64,000 nucleotides of DNA from Comamonas aquatica NBRC 14918 (GTDB lineage: Bacteria > Pseudomonadota > Gammaproteobacteria > Burkholderiales > Burkholderiaceae_C). Below are positions 1-10,048 of this stretch, in pieces; the first letter of the stretch is position 1; every line of letters begins with the position of its first letter. The translations under genes and the position numbers were made by a program. The stretch spans positions 124,001-188,000 of the forward strand of contig NZ_BBJR01000001.1 in assembly GCF_000739875.1 (NCBI RefSeq), written 5' to 3'. The notes under the pieces are model-generated. The model worked only from the letters and a program-made list of their open reading frames with translations, was not told the origin of the DNA and searched no databases.

Positions 1-303
1 CAATTGCTGGGCGCGCTGCACGGCGGGGGGCTCACCGCGCAGCGGCTGGCCGGGGTCGACCCCGGGCGCACCGGATTCGACCGGCAGCCACCACACCCGC
101 AGCGCGCGCACCAGTTGCAGATGCTGCGGGGTGAACACCGGCAGGGGGGCCGCGCGGAACACCTGCTGCACCATCTCGGCATGGCGCGGGGTGGAGGCTG
201 TGGCCAGCACCACGATGCGCCAGCCCACCAGCACCAGCACGGCCGCCCCCAGGCCCAGCAGCAGGCGCAACAACACACGGAACAGGCGACGAAGGATAGG
301 CAT
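1..303 (-). CDS. N-terminal part of an unrecognised membrane-anchored protein (cut by left edge)
   Basis: The minus-strand frame is open for 101 codons from an ATG at 303 to the window edge, so only the N-terminus is visible. It begins MPILRRLF followed by a long hydrophobic stretch (about residues 8-35), which looks like a signal anchor with positive residues on the cytoplasmic side. The rest of the visible part is polar, with a [17 protein letters not shown] segment. I do not recognise the family. It is divergent from ruvC with 138 bp between the two starts. GC-rich third positions support coding. An alternative frame on the same strand (32-436) has an unnatural Arg/Gly/Pro-rich composition and was rejected. 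Confidence 0.55.
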   Translation of the reverse strand, partial: MPILRRLFRVLLRLLLGLGAAVLVLVGWRIVVLATASTPRHAEMVQQVFRAAPLPVFTPQHLQLVRALRVWWLPVESGAPGVDPGQPLRGEPPAVQRAQQL

Positions 304-441
304 GGGCAGACACGGCAAGGGACACACAAGGGGCGCAGTGTACCCAGGGCAGTGCCAGTTCCACGGCGGCCATGCGGGCATGCGGCACAATCGCAAGCAA
401 GCGCAGCCTGCGCCGCCCTCCCCTTGTTCCCAGCACTTTCC

Positions 442-999
442 ATGCGAATCCTTGGCATTGACCCCGGCCTGCAGACCACCGGCTTTGGCGTGATCGAACG
501 CGACGGCCACCAGCTGCGCTATGTGGCCAGCGGCACCATCCGCACTACGCGCACCGAAGGCGTGGCGCTGGGCGATCTGCCGGGGCGCCTGAAGATCCTG
601 TTCGAGGGCGTGAGCGAGGTGGTGGCGCGCTACCAGCCCGACACGGCGGCCATCGAGATCGTGTTCGTCAACGTGAACCCGCAATCCACCCTGCTGCTGG
701 GCCAGGCGCGCGGTGCAGCGCTGACCGCCCTGGTGACCCAGGACCTGCCCGTGGCCGAGTACACGGCGCTGCAGATGAAGAAGGCCATCACCGGCCATGG
801 CCGGGCGGCCAAGGGGCAGATCCAGGAAATGGTCAAGCGCATGCTGCAGCTGCCCGGCCTGCCCGGCACCGATGCGGCCGACGCGCTGGGACTGGCCATC
901 ACCCACGCCCACGCCGGCGCCATGCTGGACAAGCTGGCCCAGGACTCCGGCCTGCAGCGCCGGCAGCACGCCATGCTCAAGGCCGGCCGCGCCTACTGA
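442..999 (+). CDS. ruvC: Crossover junction endodeoxyribonuclease RuvC
   Basis: RuvC is the Holliday-junction resolvase that nicks four-way junctions symmetrically during recombinational repair, acting with RuvAB. The 185-residue product has the family length. The catalytic acidic residues are all present: Asp7 in GIDPG, Glu72 in AAIEIVF, and Asp144/Asp147 in TDAADALG. The start is the ATG before RILGIDPG, which matches the family N-terminus; upstream in-frame sequence has no homologous character. ruvA and ruvB do not follow. The downstream neighbour is convergent and belongs to another pathway, so ruvC is transcribed apart from its partners here. Confidence 0.97.
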   Translation: MRILGIDPGLQTTGFGVIERDGHQLRYVASGTIRTTRTEGVALGDLPGRLKILFEGVSEVVARYQPDTAAIEIVFVNVNPQSTLLLGQARGAALTALVTQDLPVAEYTALQMKKAITGHGRAAKGQIQEMVKRMLQLPGLPGTDAADALGLAITHAHAGAMLDKLAQDSGLQRRQHAMLKAGRAY

Positions 1000-1189
1000 A
1001 CCGCTGTCGCCTGGCTGTGCCGAAAGGCCACACGCCAAAATCGCCCGTAGCGCTTACCCCGTCAGCGCAGAGTGCTCTGCTTTTGATGCAATCGACCATG
1101 GCCTGCCACTGGGCACAGCAGGCCATGGCAAAGGGCCATCACGGCGGGGCGCCCCATGCACAGCGCTGCGCCCCGGCGCCAAGCGCCCC

Positions 1190-1630
1190 TCAATACATGC
1201 TGTGGATGATGAGCTGCGAGATCACGCCGGTCGCAATCGCCACCAGCATGTAGTCACCGCCGTAACGCACCCAGTGGTAGCCGCGGGGCGGCTGGTGCAG
1301 GCGGTGGCCACGCCAATCGTGCACCACGTAGCGTGTGGCACGGTACTGCGGCGGCAGGCGCGTGCCCTTGACCCAGTTGTGCTGCGGGCCCGCGCCGCGG
1401 TAGTAGCGGTGGCCCGGAGGCGGTGGTCGGTGGCCGGGGTGCGCCTGCGGACCATGTGGCCCACGGTCACGGTGCCAGCCGGCAGAAGGCCCGGGCTTGT
1501 GGCGGTGCTGCTGGGCGTAGGGTGCGTCATGGTGGCGGCCGCCGTGCGGCTGTGCCTGGGCCACGGCGCTCACCCCCAGGGTCAGGGCCACAGCGGTGGC
1601 GATCGAAGCAGTGAAACGTTGCAGTTGCAT
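1190..1630 (-). CDS. RcnB-like periplasmic protein
   Basis: This 146-residue protein begins with a typical Sec signal peptide (MQLQRFTASIATAVALTLGV, cleavage near AQAQ). A His/Gly/Pro-rich segment follows (residues 26-75), then a C-terminal part with YVVHDWRGHRLHQPPRGYHWVRYGGDY. That C-terminal pattern is typical of the RcnB family, periplasmic proteins linked to nickel/cobalt homeostasis in E. coli. The His-rich middle would suit metal binding, but that is inference. The ATG at 1630 is chosen because it opens the signal peptide and has AAAGGA upstream. It is convergent with ruvC, and no rcnA or rcnR is nearby. Confidence 0.8.
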   Translation of the reverse strand: MQLQRFTASIATAVALTLGVSAVAQAQPHGGRHHDAPYAQQHRHKPGPSAGWHRDRGPHGPQAHPGHRPPPPGHRYYRGAGPQHNWVKGTRLPPQYRATRYVVHDWRGHRLHQPPRGYHWVRYGGDYMLVAIATGVISQLIIHSMY

Positions 1631-1815
1631 GGTGCGTCCTTTCCGAGGCAGAAAGCAAGCAGCCGGAGCGGCTGCCACAACGCCATCATGCGAGAAAAAA
1701 CGGACCGCCCCGGCCGGTGCAGCCCAGCTTTACGGAACTTTGCCCCTGCCCCGCACCGCTTTGCACAGACTTTACAGATGCAAGCAAGTGCACAGCCCTG
1801 CACGGGCCCGTGCGC

Positions 1816-1998
1816 TCAGATCAGCAGGAAGCGCGACAGGCCGAGCACGGCAAAAAAGGCCAGCCCGGCGATCACGGCCCACTTCAGAATCACCAGCCCC
1901 CAGCGGCGATAGTGCGGCCGGCCCGTGCCCAGGTAGAAGACAAAGCACAGGGCCGAGGTGATCAACAAAGCAAAAAGCAGCCAGCGAAAAATCAGCAT
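1816..1998 (-). CDS. Small two-helix membrane protein, unknown function
   Basis: The 60-residue product consists of two hydrophobic segments (about residues 2-23 and 34-58) separated by a short basic turn (TGRPHYRRW). It starts 33 bp after the lpxC stop on the same strand, so it is probably read through from lpxC. The composition is that of a real bitopic or hairpin inner-membrane protein. I do not recognise a family and assign no function. The Shine-Dalgarno signal is weak. Confidence 0.6.
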   Translation of the reverse strand: MLIFRWLLFALLITSALCFVFYLGTGRPHYRRWGLVILKWAVIAGLAFFAVLGLSRFLLI

Positions 1999-2031
1999 GG
2001 CTGCTTTATACCGTGATTCCCAGGGCGGGAC

Positions 2032-2955
2032 TTACCAGGCCAGGGCGGTCTGGGCAAATCCGGCGGGGGCCTTGCGTTCGTTGTCGAAGGTGACGAATTC
2101 CCAGTTGGCGGCATCGGCCAGCACGGCACGGATCAGCTGGTTGTTCATACCATGGCCCGAGCGGAAGGCGCTGTAGGCACCCAGGATGGGATGGCCGATG
2201 ACGTACAGGTCGCCGATCGCGTCCAGGATCTTGTGCTTGACGAACTCGTCGTCGTAGCGCAGCCCGTCGCTGTTGAGCACCTTGTAGTCGTCCATGACGA
2301 TGGCGTTGTCCAGCCCGCCGCCCAGCGCCAGGCCATTGGTGCGCAGCATTTCCACGTCTTTGGTAAAGCCAAAAGTGCGGGCGCGCGCGATGTCGCGCAT
2401 GTAGTTGCCTTCGCCCATGTCGAACTCGAACGACTGGCCGGTGGAGTCCACGGCAGGGTGCGAGAAATCGATATCGAACTTCAGCTTGAAGCCGTGGTAG
2501 GGATCAAAGCGCGCCCATTTGAGGTTTTTTCCTTCCCCTTCACGCACCTCCACGGTCTGCTTGATGCGGATGAACTTCTTGGGCGCGTTCTGCAGCTCGA
2601 TGCCCGCGCTTTGCAGCAGGAACATGAACGAGGACGAGGAACCATCCAGGATGGGCACTTCCTCGGCCGTGATGTCGATGTACAGGTTGTCGATGCCCAG
2701 CCCGCACAGGGCAGACATCAGGTGCTCGATGGTGTGCACCTTGGCGCTGCCCACCCCGATGGTGGAGGCCATGCGCGTGTCCACCACCGCCTGGGCCGTG
2801 ATGGGAATGTCGACCGGCTCCGGCAGGTCCACCCGGCGGAACACGATGCCCGTATCCGGCTGCGCAGGGCGCAACGTCATCTCGACACGCTGGCCGCTGT
2901 GCAGCCCCATGCCGACGGCACGGGTGAGGGTCTTGATGGTACGTTGCTGGAGCAT
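2032..2955 (-). CDS. lpxC: UDP-3-O-acyl-N-acetylglucosamine deacetylase LpxC
   Basis: LpxC is the zinc-dependent cytoplasmic deacetylase that commits UDP-acyl-GlcNAc to lipid A synthesis. The 307 residues match the family. The N-terminus ([10 protein letters not shown]) and the zinc ligands are recognisable: His78 in [10 protein letters not shown], and His241/Asp245 in [10 protein letters not shown]. The catalytic His268 lies in GHGMNNQ. It is the last gene of the division/cell-wall cluster but is separated from ftsZ by a 160-bp gap holding an intrinsic terminator (3071-3098), so it should have its own promoter. I saw no convincing one. A 60-residue membrane protein follows closely. Confidence 0.97.
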   Translation of the reverse strand: MLQQRTIKTLTRAVGMGLHSGQRVEMTLRPAQPDTGIVFRRVDLPEPVDIPITAQAVVDTRMASTIGVGSAKVHTIEHLMSALCGLGIDNLYIDITAEEVPILDGSSSSFMFLLQSAGIELQNAPKKFIRIKQTVEVREGEGKNLKWARFDPYHGFKLKFDIDFSHPAVDSTGQSFEFDMGEGNYMRDIARARTFGFTKDVEMLRTNGLALGGGLDNAIVMDDYKVLNSDGLRYDDEFVKHKILDAIGDLYVIGHPILGAYSAFRSGHGMNNQLIRAVLADAANWEFVTFDNERKAPAGFAQTALAW

Positions 2956-3070
2956 GGGTCAATTTTAGCGGCGGAGGGCATTTTTCCGCCCCGCCAAGGA
3001 CATGGAAATTTCTATAACGCCGATTGACGCCTGCCGTTGACCCCGGTGTGTTGGCCAACGTTACAAGCAT

Positions 3071-3098
3071 AAAAAAACCGGGTTCAAGAACCCGGTTT
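3071..3098 (-). terminator. Intrinsic terminator after ftsZ
   Basis: On the minus strand an AACCGGGTTC / GAACCCGGTT inverted repeat (arms 3088-3097 and 3076-3085) is followed by a run of seven T. It lies 19 bp past the ftsZ stop and should end the dcw transcript before lpxC. Confidence 0.85.
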
Positions 3099-3116
3099 GG
3101 GGACCGCGCTGTCGGA

Positions 3117-4370
3117 TCAGTCCGCCTGCTTGCGCAGGAAGGCAGGGATTTCCAGATCGTCCATGCCACCCGAGGACAAGGCATCCACACGGGCTGCGGC
3201 CTGGGTACGGTTGGTGCGCCAGACGCTGGGCACGCTCACATCGGCATAGCCACCGCCCACGCTGGCGGCACCACCCATGGCAGGCGCTGTGGCAGCGCCC
3301 ATGCTCACGCCGCCCATGGCGGCCGTGGGGGCGCCGGCGTAGGCGAAATCGCCGTCCGTGCCGGTGCGCAGACCACCCTGGACCACGGACATGGCCTGGC
3401 GGCGGGCCGCAGGACGCGACAGGCCGGTGGCCACCACGGTCACACGGATGTCGTCACCCAGCGAATCGTCGTAGGCAGCGCCATAGATCACGTGTGCGTC
3501 GGGCGAAGCGTAGGCGTTGATGGTGGACATGGCCAGACGCGACTCGGCCAGCTTCAGGCTGCCTTTGGCGGCCGTCACCAGCACCAACACACCCTTGGCG
3601 CCGGACAGGTCAATGCCTTCCAGCAGCGGGCAGGCCACGGCCTGCTCAGCCGCGATGCGTGCTCGGTCGGGACCGGAAGCGCGGGCTGTACCCATCATGG
3701 CCTTGCCAGGCTCGCCCATCACGGTGCGCACGTCTTCGAAGTCGACGTTCACATGGCCGTACTCGTTGATGATTTCGGCGATACCGCCCACGGCGTTCTT
3801 GAGCACGTCGTTGGCCTGCGCGAAAGCTTCTTCCTGGGTGATGTCATCGCCCAGCACTTCCAGCAGCTTTTCGTTCAGCACCACAATCAGCGAGTCGACA
3901 TTGGCTTCCAGCTCGGTCAGGCCGCCATCGGCGTTCTGCATGCGGCGGCCACCTTCCCACTCAAAGGGCTTGGTCACCACGCCCACGGTCAGAATGCCCA
4001 TCTCCTTGGCCACGCGCGCGATCACGGGTGCCGCACCGGTGCCAGTACCGCCGCCCATGCCGGCCGTGATGAACAGCATGTGCGCCCCTTCGATCGCAGC
4101 ACGGATGTCTTCCACGGCGGCTTCCGCGGCTTCACGGCCTTTGTCGGGCTTGCTACCAGCACCCAGGCCGCTCAAGCCCAACTGGATGGTGCGGTGCGCG
4201 TTGCTGCGGATCAATGCTTGCGCATCGGTGTTGGCGCTGACGAATTCAACGCCTTGCACATTGCAAGCAATCATGTGCTCAACGGCGTTGCTGCCGCCGC
4301 CGCCCACACCGATCACCTTGATCTGCGTGCCTTGATTGAATGTTTCGGCTTCGATCATTTCGATGGTCAT
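3117..4370 (-). CDS. ftsZ: Cell division protein FtsZ
   Basis: FtsZ is the tubulin-like GTPase that forms the cytokinetic ring. The 417-residue protein has the GTP-binding signature GGGTGTG at residues 106-112, an N-terminal GVGGGGSNAV loop, and the conserved C-terminal peptide (IPAFLRKQAD) that binds FtsA and other partners. The ATG at 4370 is preferred over an upstream in-frame start at 4529 because the extra 53 residues have no FtsZ character and an AGGAG motif precedes 4370. The 121-bp gap from ftsA is the largest inside this division cluster and could hold an ftsZ-specific promoter. Confidence 0.98.
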   Translation of the reverse strand: MTIEMIEAETFNQGTQIKVIGVGGGGSNAVEHMIACNVQGVEFVSANTDAQALIRSNAHRTIQLGLSGLGAGSKPDKGREAAEAAVEDIRAAIEGAHMLFITAGMGGGTGTGAAPVIARVAKEMGILTVGVVTKPFEWEGGRRMQNADGGLTELEANVDSLIVVLNEKLLEVLGDDITQEEAFAQANDVLKNAVGGIAEIINEYGHVNVDFEDVRTVMGEPGKAMMGTARASGPDRARIAAEQAVACPLLEGIDLSGAKGVLVLVTAAKGSLKLAESRLAMSTINAYASPDAHVIYGAAYDDSLGDDIRVTVVATGLSRPAARRQAMSVVQGGLRTGTDGDFAYAGAPTAAMGGVSMGAATAPAMGGAASVGGGYADVSVPSVWRTNRTQAAARVDALSSGGMDDLEIPAFLRKQAD

Positions 4371-4491
4371 GTTGGTGCTCCTGGAGATTTTTGAAATGGG
4401 TTCAGTGGTGCTGTATAGGGGGCTTCTCTTCGTCGTCGGTATCGAAAATCCGTGGGAGGCCCGGTAATGCGCATACGTCGAGAGCACATAG

Positions 4492-5721
4492 TTAGAAGTT
4501 TCCCACAATGAAGTCTTTAAATCGACCAAAAGCGGTCTTCATGGACCCACTCTTTTGTGCCACCTTGAAACCGCGCAATCTTGCTTGTCGCGCTTCTTCC
4601 AGCAAACCCATCACCGTCGCGGAGCGCGGCTGCGCCACCATGTCGGCCAATGCACTGGAATACTTGGGCACGCCGCGGCGCACGGGCTTGAGGAAAATGT
4701 CCTCGCCCAACTCCACCATGCCCGGCATCACGGCACTGCCACCGGTGAGCACGATGCCCGAGGACAACACTTCCTCATAGCCGGACTCGCGGATGACCTG
4801 CTGTACCAAAGAGAAGATTTCTTCCACACGGGGTTCGATCACACCGGCCAGCGCCTGCTTACTGATCATGCGGGGGCCGCGATCGCCCAGGCCCGGCACT
4901 TCCACCTGGCTGTCGGGATCGGCCAGCATCTGCTTGGCATAGCCGCTTTCCACCTTGATGTCTTCGGCATCCTTGGTGGGGGTGCGCAACGCCATGGCGA
5001 TGTCGCTGGTGATCAGGTCGCCGGCGATCGGAATCACGGCGGTATGGCGGATCGCACCGCCCGTGAAGATAGCGACGTCGGTGGTGCCGGCGCCAATATC
5101 GACCAGGGCCACGCCCAGGTCGCGCTCATCGTCGGTCAGCACCGCCTGGCTGGCCGCCAGCGGGTTGAGCAGTAGCTGCTCCACCTCCAGGCCACAGCGG
5201 CGCACGCACTTGATGATGTTTTCCGCCGCGCTTTGCGCGCCGGTCACGATGTGCACCTTGGCTTCCAGGCGGATGCCGCTCATGCCCACGGGTTCCTTGA
5301 CGTCCTGGCCGTCGATCACGAACTCCTGGGGCTCCACCAGCAACAGGCGCTGGTCCGAGGAGATGCTCACCGCCTTGGCGGTTTCGATCACACGCGCCAC
5401 ATCGGTGGGCGTGACTTCCTTGTCCTTGATGGCCACCATGCCACTCTGGTTCAACCCGCGGATGTGGCTGCCGGTGATGCCGGTGTAGACACGCTGGATC
5501 TTGCAGTCGGCCATCAGCTCGGCCTCTTTGAGGGCCTGCTGGATGCTCTGGACCGTGGCTTCGATGTTCACCACCACGCCACGCTTGAGGCCGTTGCTCG
5601 GCGCCACGCCCAGCCCTGCCAGCTTGAGCTCGCCATTGGGCATGACCTCGGCGACCACGGCCATCACCTTGGCAGTGCCAATGTCCAAACCGACGACGAC
5701 GTCTTTGTACTCTCTTGCCAT
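4492..5721 (-). CDS. ftsA: Cell division protein FtsA
   Basis: FtsA is the actin-like ATPase that tethers FtsZ to the membrane and recruits the divisome. The 409-residue sequence starts with the ATPase phosphate-1 motif VVGLDIGTAKV and carries the second phosphate motif ALVDIGAGTTDVAIF and a C-terminal GGSAVMPGM adenosine motif. The C-terminus (SMKTAFGRFKDFIVGNF) is amphipathic and fits the membrane-targeting helix. The ATG lies one base past the ftsQ stop, so the two are translationally linked. Confidence 0.98.
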   Translation of the reverse strand: MAREYKDVVVGLDIGTAKVMAVVAEVMPNGELKLAGLGVAPSNGLKRGVVVNIEATVQSIQQALKEAELMADCKIQRVYTGITGSHIRGLNQSGMVAIKDKEVTPTDVARVIETAKAVSISSDQRLLLVEPQEFVIDGQDVKEPVGMSGIRLEAKVHIVTGAQSAAENIIKCVRRCGLEVEQLLLNPLAASQAVLTDDERDLGVALVDIGAGTTDVAIFTGGAIRHTAVIPIAGDLITSDIAMALRTPTKDAEDIKVESGYAKQMLADPDSQVEVPGLGDRGPRMISKQALAGVIEPRVEEIFSLVQQVIRESGYEEVLSSGIVLTGGSAVMPGMVELGEDIFLKPVRRGVPKYSSALADMVAQPRSATVMGLLEEARQARLRGFKVAQKSGSMKTAFGRFKDFIVGNF

Positions 5722-5722
5722 A

Positions 5723-6577
5723 TCAGTGCCTGCCCTCAGTAGGTCGTGTTTTTTTGCTATCTTTTTGTTGCTGTGCTGCCTGGCGTCTGGCCATTTCCAA
5801 TGCCTTTTCTCGAGACACGGTGGTCACGCCACGCAAGCGCAGGGCGTAGCCATCGGGGTAGCGCAGATCTGCGTACTCCAAGGCCTCGGCCGTGCGCTGG
5901 TATTGCTGGGTAATTTGCGGCAACGTCCGCACAAAACGCTGCGTACGCTGTAGGACTTCTTCCGGCTTGCCGCTGCCCAGCTCGATGCTGGCACCGTTGT
6001 CGAGCTGCACCAGCCAGCTACCGCGGTCACGCCAGGTCAGCGCATCCACTGGCGCCCCGATGGCAGTGAAGACGGGGTCCAGGGCGTAGTACATGCGCAG
6101 CACCTCGACGGCCGAGCCCTCGGGGCCAGAAAGGCGAGGCAAGCCTTCACGCTCCACCTCGCCCACATTAGCCTCGAACACCTCACCCATGGTGTTGACC
6201 ATCGCGGTCCCGGTCTCCGGCCCCCAGTACGCCTGGGGTTCGTGCTCGTGCAGGATGACGCGCAAGCTGTTCGGATACTCGCGCCGCACCTCGGCCTGGC
6301 GCACCCAGGGCACCTGCTCGAAGGCTTCGCGCGCGTCCTTCAGATCGATCGTGAAAAAATTGCCGGTCAGGTGCGGGGCCACATTCGCCCGCAGGGTCAC
6401 GGCATTGTTGTGCAGCATCTCCCCTTCGACCACGATGCGTGCAATCGAGAAGGCCGGATGGCGCACCGCCCACCAGCTCACCACCGCCAGCATGAGGATG
6501 GCCACCCCACCGAACATGGCCGTTGCGGTCACGTTCATGAGTTTGACATCCAAAGGGGCTGGCATGGAGTAGCTCAT
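5723..6577 (-). CDS. ftsQ: Cell division protein FtsQ
   Basis: FtsQ is a bitopic inner-membrane protein that links early and late divisome proteins through FtsB/FtsL. The 284-residue product has a short cytoplasmic N-terminus, one membrane segment (about residues 15-38), then the POTRA domain (FSIARIVVEGEMLHNN to HEHEPQAYWG) and the beta domain. The start is the ATG at 6577, which overlaps the ddl stop by one base (TGATG). A longer frame reaching 6640 would run into ddl. The C-terminal tail is Lys/Gln-rich. Confidence 0.95.
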   Translation of the reverse strand: MSYSMPAPLDVKLMNVTATAMFGGVAILMLAVVSWWAVRHPAFSIARIVVEGEMLHNNAVTLRANVAPHLTGNFFTIDLKDAREAFEQVPWVRQAEVRREYPNSLRVILHEHEPQAYWGPETGTAMVNTMGEVFEANVGEVEREGLPRLSGPEGSAVEVLRMYYALDPVFTAIGAPVDALTWRDRGSWLVQLDNGASIELGSGKPEEVLQRTQRFVRTLPQITQQYQRTAEALEYADLRYPDGYALRLRGVTTVSREKALEMARRQAAQQQKDSKKTRPTEGRH

Positions 6578-7557
6578 CAGGCCGCACGCTCCTCTGAAGA
6601 CGTGCTGTCCAGCGAGGCCGAAGCCAGGATGGTCAGGCACAGTTGCTCATAGCTCATGCCGCGCGCACGCGCGGCCATGGGCACCAGCGAATGGCTGGTC
6701 ATGCCGGGCGAGGTGTTGATCTCCAGCAGGAAGGGCTGGCGATCGCTCTGACGGATCATCACGTCGGCACGGCCCCAGCCACGGCAGCCCAGGGTGCGGA
6801 AAGCCTTTTCCACGATCTGCTGGATGCGCGCTTCCTCGTCCGCCGGCAGGCCGCTGGGGCAGTGGTACTGCGTGACGTCGGTGAAGTACTTGTTCTGGTA
6901 GTCGTAGTTGCCGTCGGGCGCCACGATGCGGATCACGGGCAAGGCCACAGCCGCTGCGCCTTCGCCCAGGACGGCGCAGGTGGTTTCCTCACCGGCGATG
7001 AACTGTTCGCACAGCACTTCGTCGTCGTACTTGGCGGCCAGGGCATAGGCTGCAGCGCACTGACTGGCGTCCGTCACCTTGGTCAGGCCCATGCTGGAGC
7101 CATCGCGGGCGGGCTTGACGATCATGGGAGCGCCCAGGGCCGCCAGGGCCGCCGTGGTTGCCTCGGGGCTGGACACCATGCGCCAGTCCGGCGTGGGCAG
7201 GCCTTCGAAGCGCCAGATGCGCTTGGTCATGATCTTGTCCATGGCCATGCTGGAAGCCATCACGCCGGAGCCGGTGTAGGGAATGCCCAGCAGCTCCAGC
7301 GCACCCTGCACCGAGCCGTCTTCACCGAAACGGCCATGCAAGGCGATGAAGCAGCGCGTAAAGCCCTGGGCTTTCAGCGCGCCCAGCTCCTGCTCGGCGG
7401 GATCGAAGGCGTGGGCATCCACCCCCTGGGCACGCAGGGCGTCGAGCACGCCCTGCCCCGACATCAGGGACACCTCGCGCTCGGACGAACGGCCGCCCAT
7501 CAGCACGGCCACTTTGCCCAGGGCACGCGGATCGATTTTCTTCATGGAATTGCTCAT
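6577..7557 (-). CDS. ddl: D-alanine--D-alanine ligase
   Basis: Ddl is the ATP-grasp enzyme that makes D-Ala-D-Ala for the peptidoglycan stem. The 326-residue protein has the early motif [17 protein letters not shown], the central [13 protein letters not shown] loop and the C-terminal metal/ATP region [18 protein letters not shown]. The ATG overlaps the murC stop (ATGA) and the stop overlaps the ftsQ start. The position between murC and ftsQ is that of DdlB in other proteobacteria. Confidence 0.97.
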   Translation of the reverse strand: MSNSMKKIDPRALGKVAVLMGGRSSEREVSLMSGQGVLDALRAQGVDAHAFDPAEQELGALKAQGFTRCFIALHGRFGEDGSVQGALELLGIPYTGSGVMASSMAMDKIMTKRIWRFEGLPTPDWRMVSSPEATTAALAALGAPMIVKPARDGSSMGLTKVTDASQCAAAYALAAKYDDEVLCEQFIAGEETTCAVLGEGAAAVALPVIRIVAPDGNYDYQNKYFTDVTQYHCPSGLPADEEARIQQIVEKAFRTLGCRGWGRADVMIRQSDRQPFLLEINTSPGMTSHSLVPMAARARGMSYEQLCLTILASASLDSTSSEERAA

Positions 7558-8987
7558 AGCGCAGATCCTTTCTGCGCTTGCAGCTCTTTTTTCTCTAGCA
7601 TTTCAACCAGTTGCGCGGGGACCGCGCCAATCGACCCTGCGCCCATGCACAGCACCACATCCCCAGGCTGCGCATTGTCCGCAATTGCCTGGGGCAAATC
7701 CGCAATTGTCTCAATAAAAATGGGCTCCACACGCCCTGCGACACGCACGGCGCGTGCCAGTGCGCGCCCATCCGCGGCCACGATGGGGGCTTCGCCGGCG
7801 GCGTAGACCTCGTTGAGCAGCACCGCATCGGCAGCGCCCAGGACTTTGACGAAGTCTTCGAAGCAGTCGCGCGTGCGGGTGTAGCGGTGGGGCTGGAAGG
7901 CCAGCACCAGACGGCGCCCAGGGAAAGCCCCCCGCGCAGCGGCCAAGGTGGCGGCCATTTCCACGGGGTGGTGTCCGTAGTCGTCGATCACGGTGAACGT
8001 ACCGCCCTGTGCGCAAGGCAGATCGCCATAGCGCTGGAAACGGCGGCCGACGCCCTTGAAGCCCTCCAGGGCGCGCAGCAAGGCGGCATCGGGCAGCTCC
8101 AGCTCCATGGCCACCGCCACGGCCGCCAGTGCGTTGAGCACATTGTGCTCGCCCGCCAGGCTCAGGGTCACGTCCAGTTCGGGATAGGTCTGGCCGTTCT
8201 GGCGCAGCACCTTGAAGCGCATCTGGCCATGCTCGGAGCGCACCTCCAGGGCCCGCACCTGCACATCGGGGGCGAAACCATAGGTGGTCACAGGCCGCGC
8301 CAGCGCGGGCAGGATATCGCGCACCGCCGGGCTTTCGGCACAGACAATGGCACGCCCGTAAAACGGCATGCGGTGCAGGAAATCGACAAAGGCCTGCTTC
8401 AGCTTGCCGAAGTCGTGGCCATAGGTTTCCATGTGGTCGGCATCGATGTTCGTGACCACCGCCATCACCGGCAGCAGGTTCAAGAACGAGGCATCCGACT
8501 CGTCGGCCTCGACCACGATGTAGTCACCCTGGCCCAGCTTGGCATTGGCACCGGCGCTGTTGAGCTTGCCACCGATGACGAACGTGGGGTCCAGCCCGGC
8601 CTCGGCCAGCACGCTGGTCACCAGGCTGGTGGTGGTGGTCTTGCCATGGGCGCCAGCGATCGCGATGCCCTGCTTGAAACGCATCAGCTCGGCCAGCATC
8701 AGGGCCCGGGGCACCACGGGAATCTTGCGCGCACGCGCTTCCAGCACCTCGGGGTTGTTGGCCTGCACGGCGGTAGAGGTCACGACCACATCGGCGGCCT
8801 GCACCTGGGACGCGGCATGGCCCACAAACGTCTGGATCCCCAGCGCCTGTAGGCGCTGCAGGGTAGCGCTTGGCGCCAGATCGGAGCCGGAGACGGTATA
8901 GCCGAGGTTGTGCAAAACCTCGGCTATACCGCTCATGCCGGAGCCACCCAGACCCACGAAGTGGATGTTTTGAATGGCGTGTTTCAT
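7554..8987 (-). CDS. murC: UDP-N-acetylmuramate--L-alanine ligase MurC
   Basis: MurC adds L-Ala to UDP-MurNAc, the first stem residue. The product is 477 residues, with the N-terminal UDP-binding motif [15 protein letters not shown], the ATP-binding loop GAHGKTTTT (residues 112-120) and the later [10 protein letters not shown] motif. The start at 8987 overlaps the murG stop by four bases (ATGA); a start six codons upstream is possible but has no support. The extreme C-terminus ends in a short Lys/Gln-rich tail. Confidence 0.97.
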   Translation of the reverse strand: MKHAIQNIHFVGLGGSGMSGIAEVLHNLGYTVSGSDLAPSATLQRLQALGIQTFVGHAASQVQAADVVVTSTAVQANNPEVLEARARKIPVVPRALMLAELMRFKQGIAIAGAHGKTTTTSLVTSVLAEAGLDPTFVIGGKLNSAGANAKLGQGDYIVVEADESDASFLNLLPVMAVVTNIDADHMETYGHDFGKLKQAFVDFLHRMPFYGRAIVCAESPAVRDILPALARPVTTYGFAPDVQVRALEVRSEHGQMRFKVLRQNGQTYPELDVTLSLAGEHNVLNALAAVAVAMELELPDAALLRALEGFKGVGRRFQRYGDLPCAQGGTFTVIDDYGHHPVEMAATLAAARGAFPGRRLVLAFQPHRYTRTRDCFEDFVKVLGAADAVLLNEVYAAGEAPIVAADGRALARAVRVAGRVEPIFIETIADLPQAIADNAQPGDVVLCMGAGSIGAVPAQLVEMLEKKELQAQKGSAL

Positions 8988-10048
8988 GCGGCGAGCTCCT
9001 CGCACGCAGCGACCACCTCGCGGGTGGCATGAATCTTCTGCATCGTTTTCGCTTTAAGGGCAACGTTCAAGAGTGTTGAACGCTGCATATTCTGTAGCAT
9101 TTCTGCCAGTTTTTGTGCATTCAATGCAGGTTGTGGCATTAACCATCCACCCCCGGCATCCACCATGAAGTGCGCGTTCGTGGTCTGGTGGTCATCGACC
9201 GCGTGCGGGAAGGGCACATAAATCGCCGCCACACCAACGGCCGCCAGCTCGGTCACGGTGCTCGCACCGGCGCGGCAGATGACCAGGTCCGCGTCGGCAA
9301 AGGCCTGCGCCGTGTCCTCGATGAAGGGGGTCAGCTCGGCCTGCACCCCGGCGGCCGCATAGTTGGCACGCAGGGCATCGATCTGCTTGGCGCCGCTCTG
9401 GTGCACCACCTGCGGGCGTGCCTCGACCGGCAGCAGGGCCACGGCCTGGGGCACGATGTCGTTCAAGGCCTTGGCACCCAGGCTGCCGCCCACCACCAGC
9501 ACCTTGAGTGGGCCGCTGCGGCCGGCAAAGCGCTCGGCCGGCTCCGGCTGCTGCAGGAAGGCCTGGCGCAAGGGGTTACCCACCCACTGCGCCTTGGGCA
9601 GCGCATTCGGAAATGCTGCAAACACCTTGTCGGCGACGCTGGCCAGCACCTTGTTGGCCATGCCGGCCACGGAGTTCTGCTCGTGCAGGATCAACGGCTT
9701 GCCCGCCAGCACGGCCATCATGCCGCCGGGGAAGCTGATGTAGCCCCCCAGGCCGATCACCACGTCCGGCTTGACGCGGCGCACCACCGACAGCGACTGC
9801 GCGAAGGCCTTGAGCAGGCGCAGCGGCAGCAGGGCCAGGGTGAGCAGGCCCTTGCCGCGCACTCCTGCAAAATCAATCGTTTCCAGCGGGAACCCCTGGG
9901 GCGGCACCAGCCGCTCTTCCATGCTGCCGGGCGCCCCCAGCCAGTGCACACGCCAGCCTTGCTCGCGCAGCGCGTGGGCCACGGCCAAGCCCGGGAAGAT
10001 ATGCCCCCCGGTGCCGCCTGCCATGACCAAAGCCACTTTCTCTTGCAT
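8984..10048 (-). CDS. murG: UDP-GlcNAc:lipid I N-acetylglucosaminyltransferase MurG
   Basis: MurG transfers GlcNAc to lipid I to form lipid II on the inner face of the membrane. The 354-residue GT-B protein has the N-terminal [14 protein letters not shown] loop, the [12 protein letters not shown] motif and the donor-binding [15 protein letters not shown] segment followed by [11 protein letters not shown]. Two adjacent start codons exist, GTG at 10051 and ATG at 10048. The ATG gives a TGATG junction with ftsW and has a purine-rich GGTGAGGAAG before it, so it is preferred. Confidence 0.97.
   Translation of the reverse strand: MQEKVALVMAGGTGGHIFPGLAVAHALREQGWRVHWLGAPGSMEERLVPPQGFPLETIDFAGVRGKGLLTLALLPLRLLKAFAQSLSVVRRVKPDVVIGLGGYISFPGGMMAVLAGKPLILHEQNSVAGMANKVLASVADKVFAAFPNALPKAQWVGNPLRQAFLQQPEPAERFAGRSGPLKVLVVGGSLGAKALNDIVPQAVALLPVEARPQVVHQSGAKQIDALRANYAAAGVQAELTPFIEDTAQAFADADLVICRAGASTVTELAAVGVAAIYVPFPHAVDDHQTTNAHFMVDAGGGWLMPQPALNAQKLAEMLQNMQRSTLLNVALKAKTMQKIHATREVVAACEELAA

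Noticed and set aside
1-436. A 134-codon minus-strand frame (32-436) as the left-edge gene
   Set aside because: Its composition is Gly/Ala/Arg/Pro-rich without hydrophobic order. The other minus frame starting at 303 gives a natural membrane anchor and stays open to the edge.
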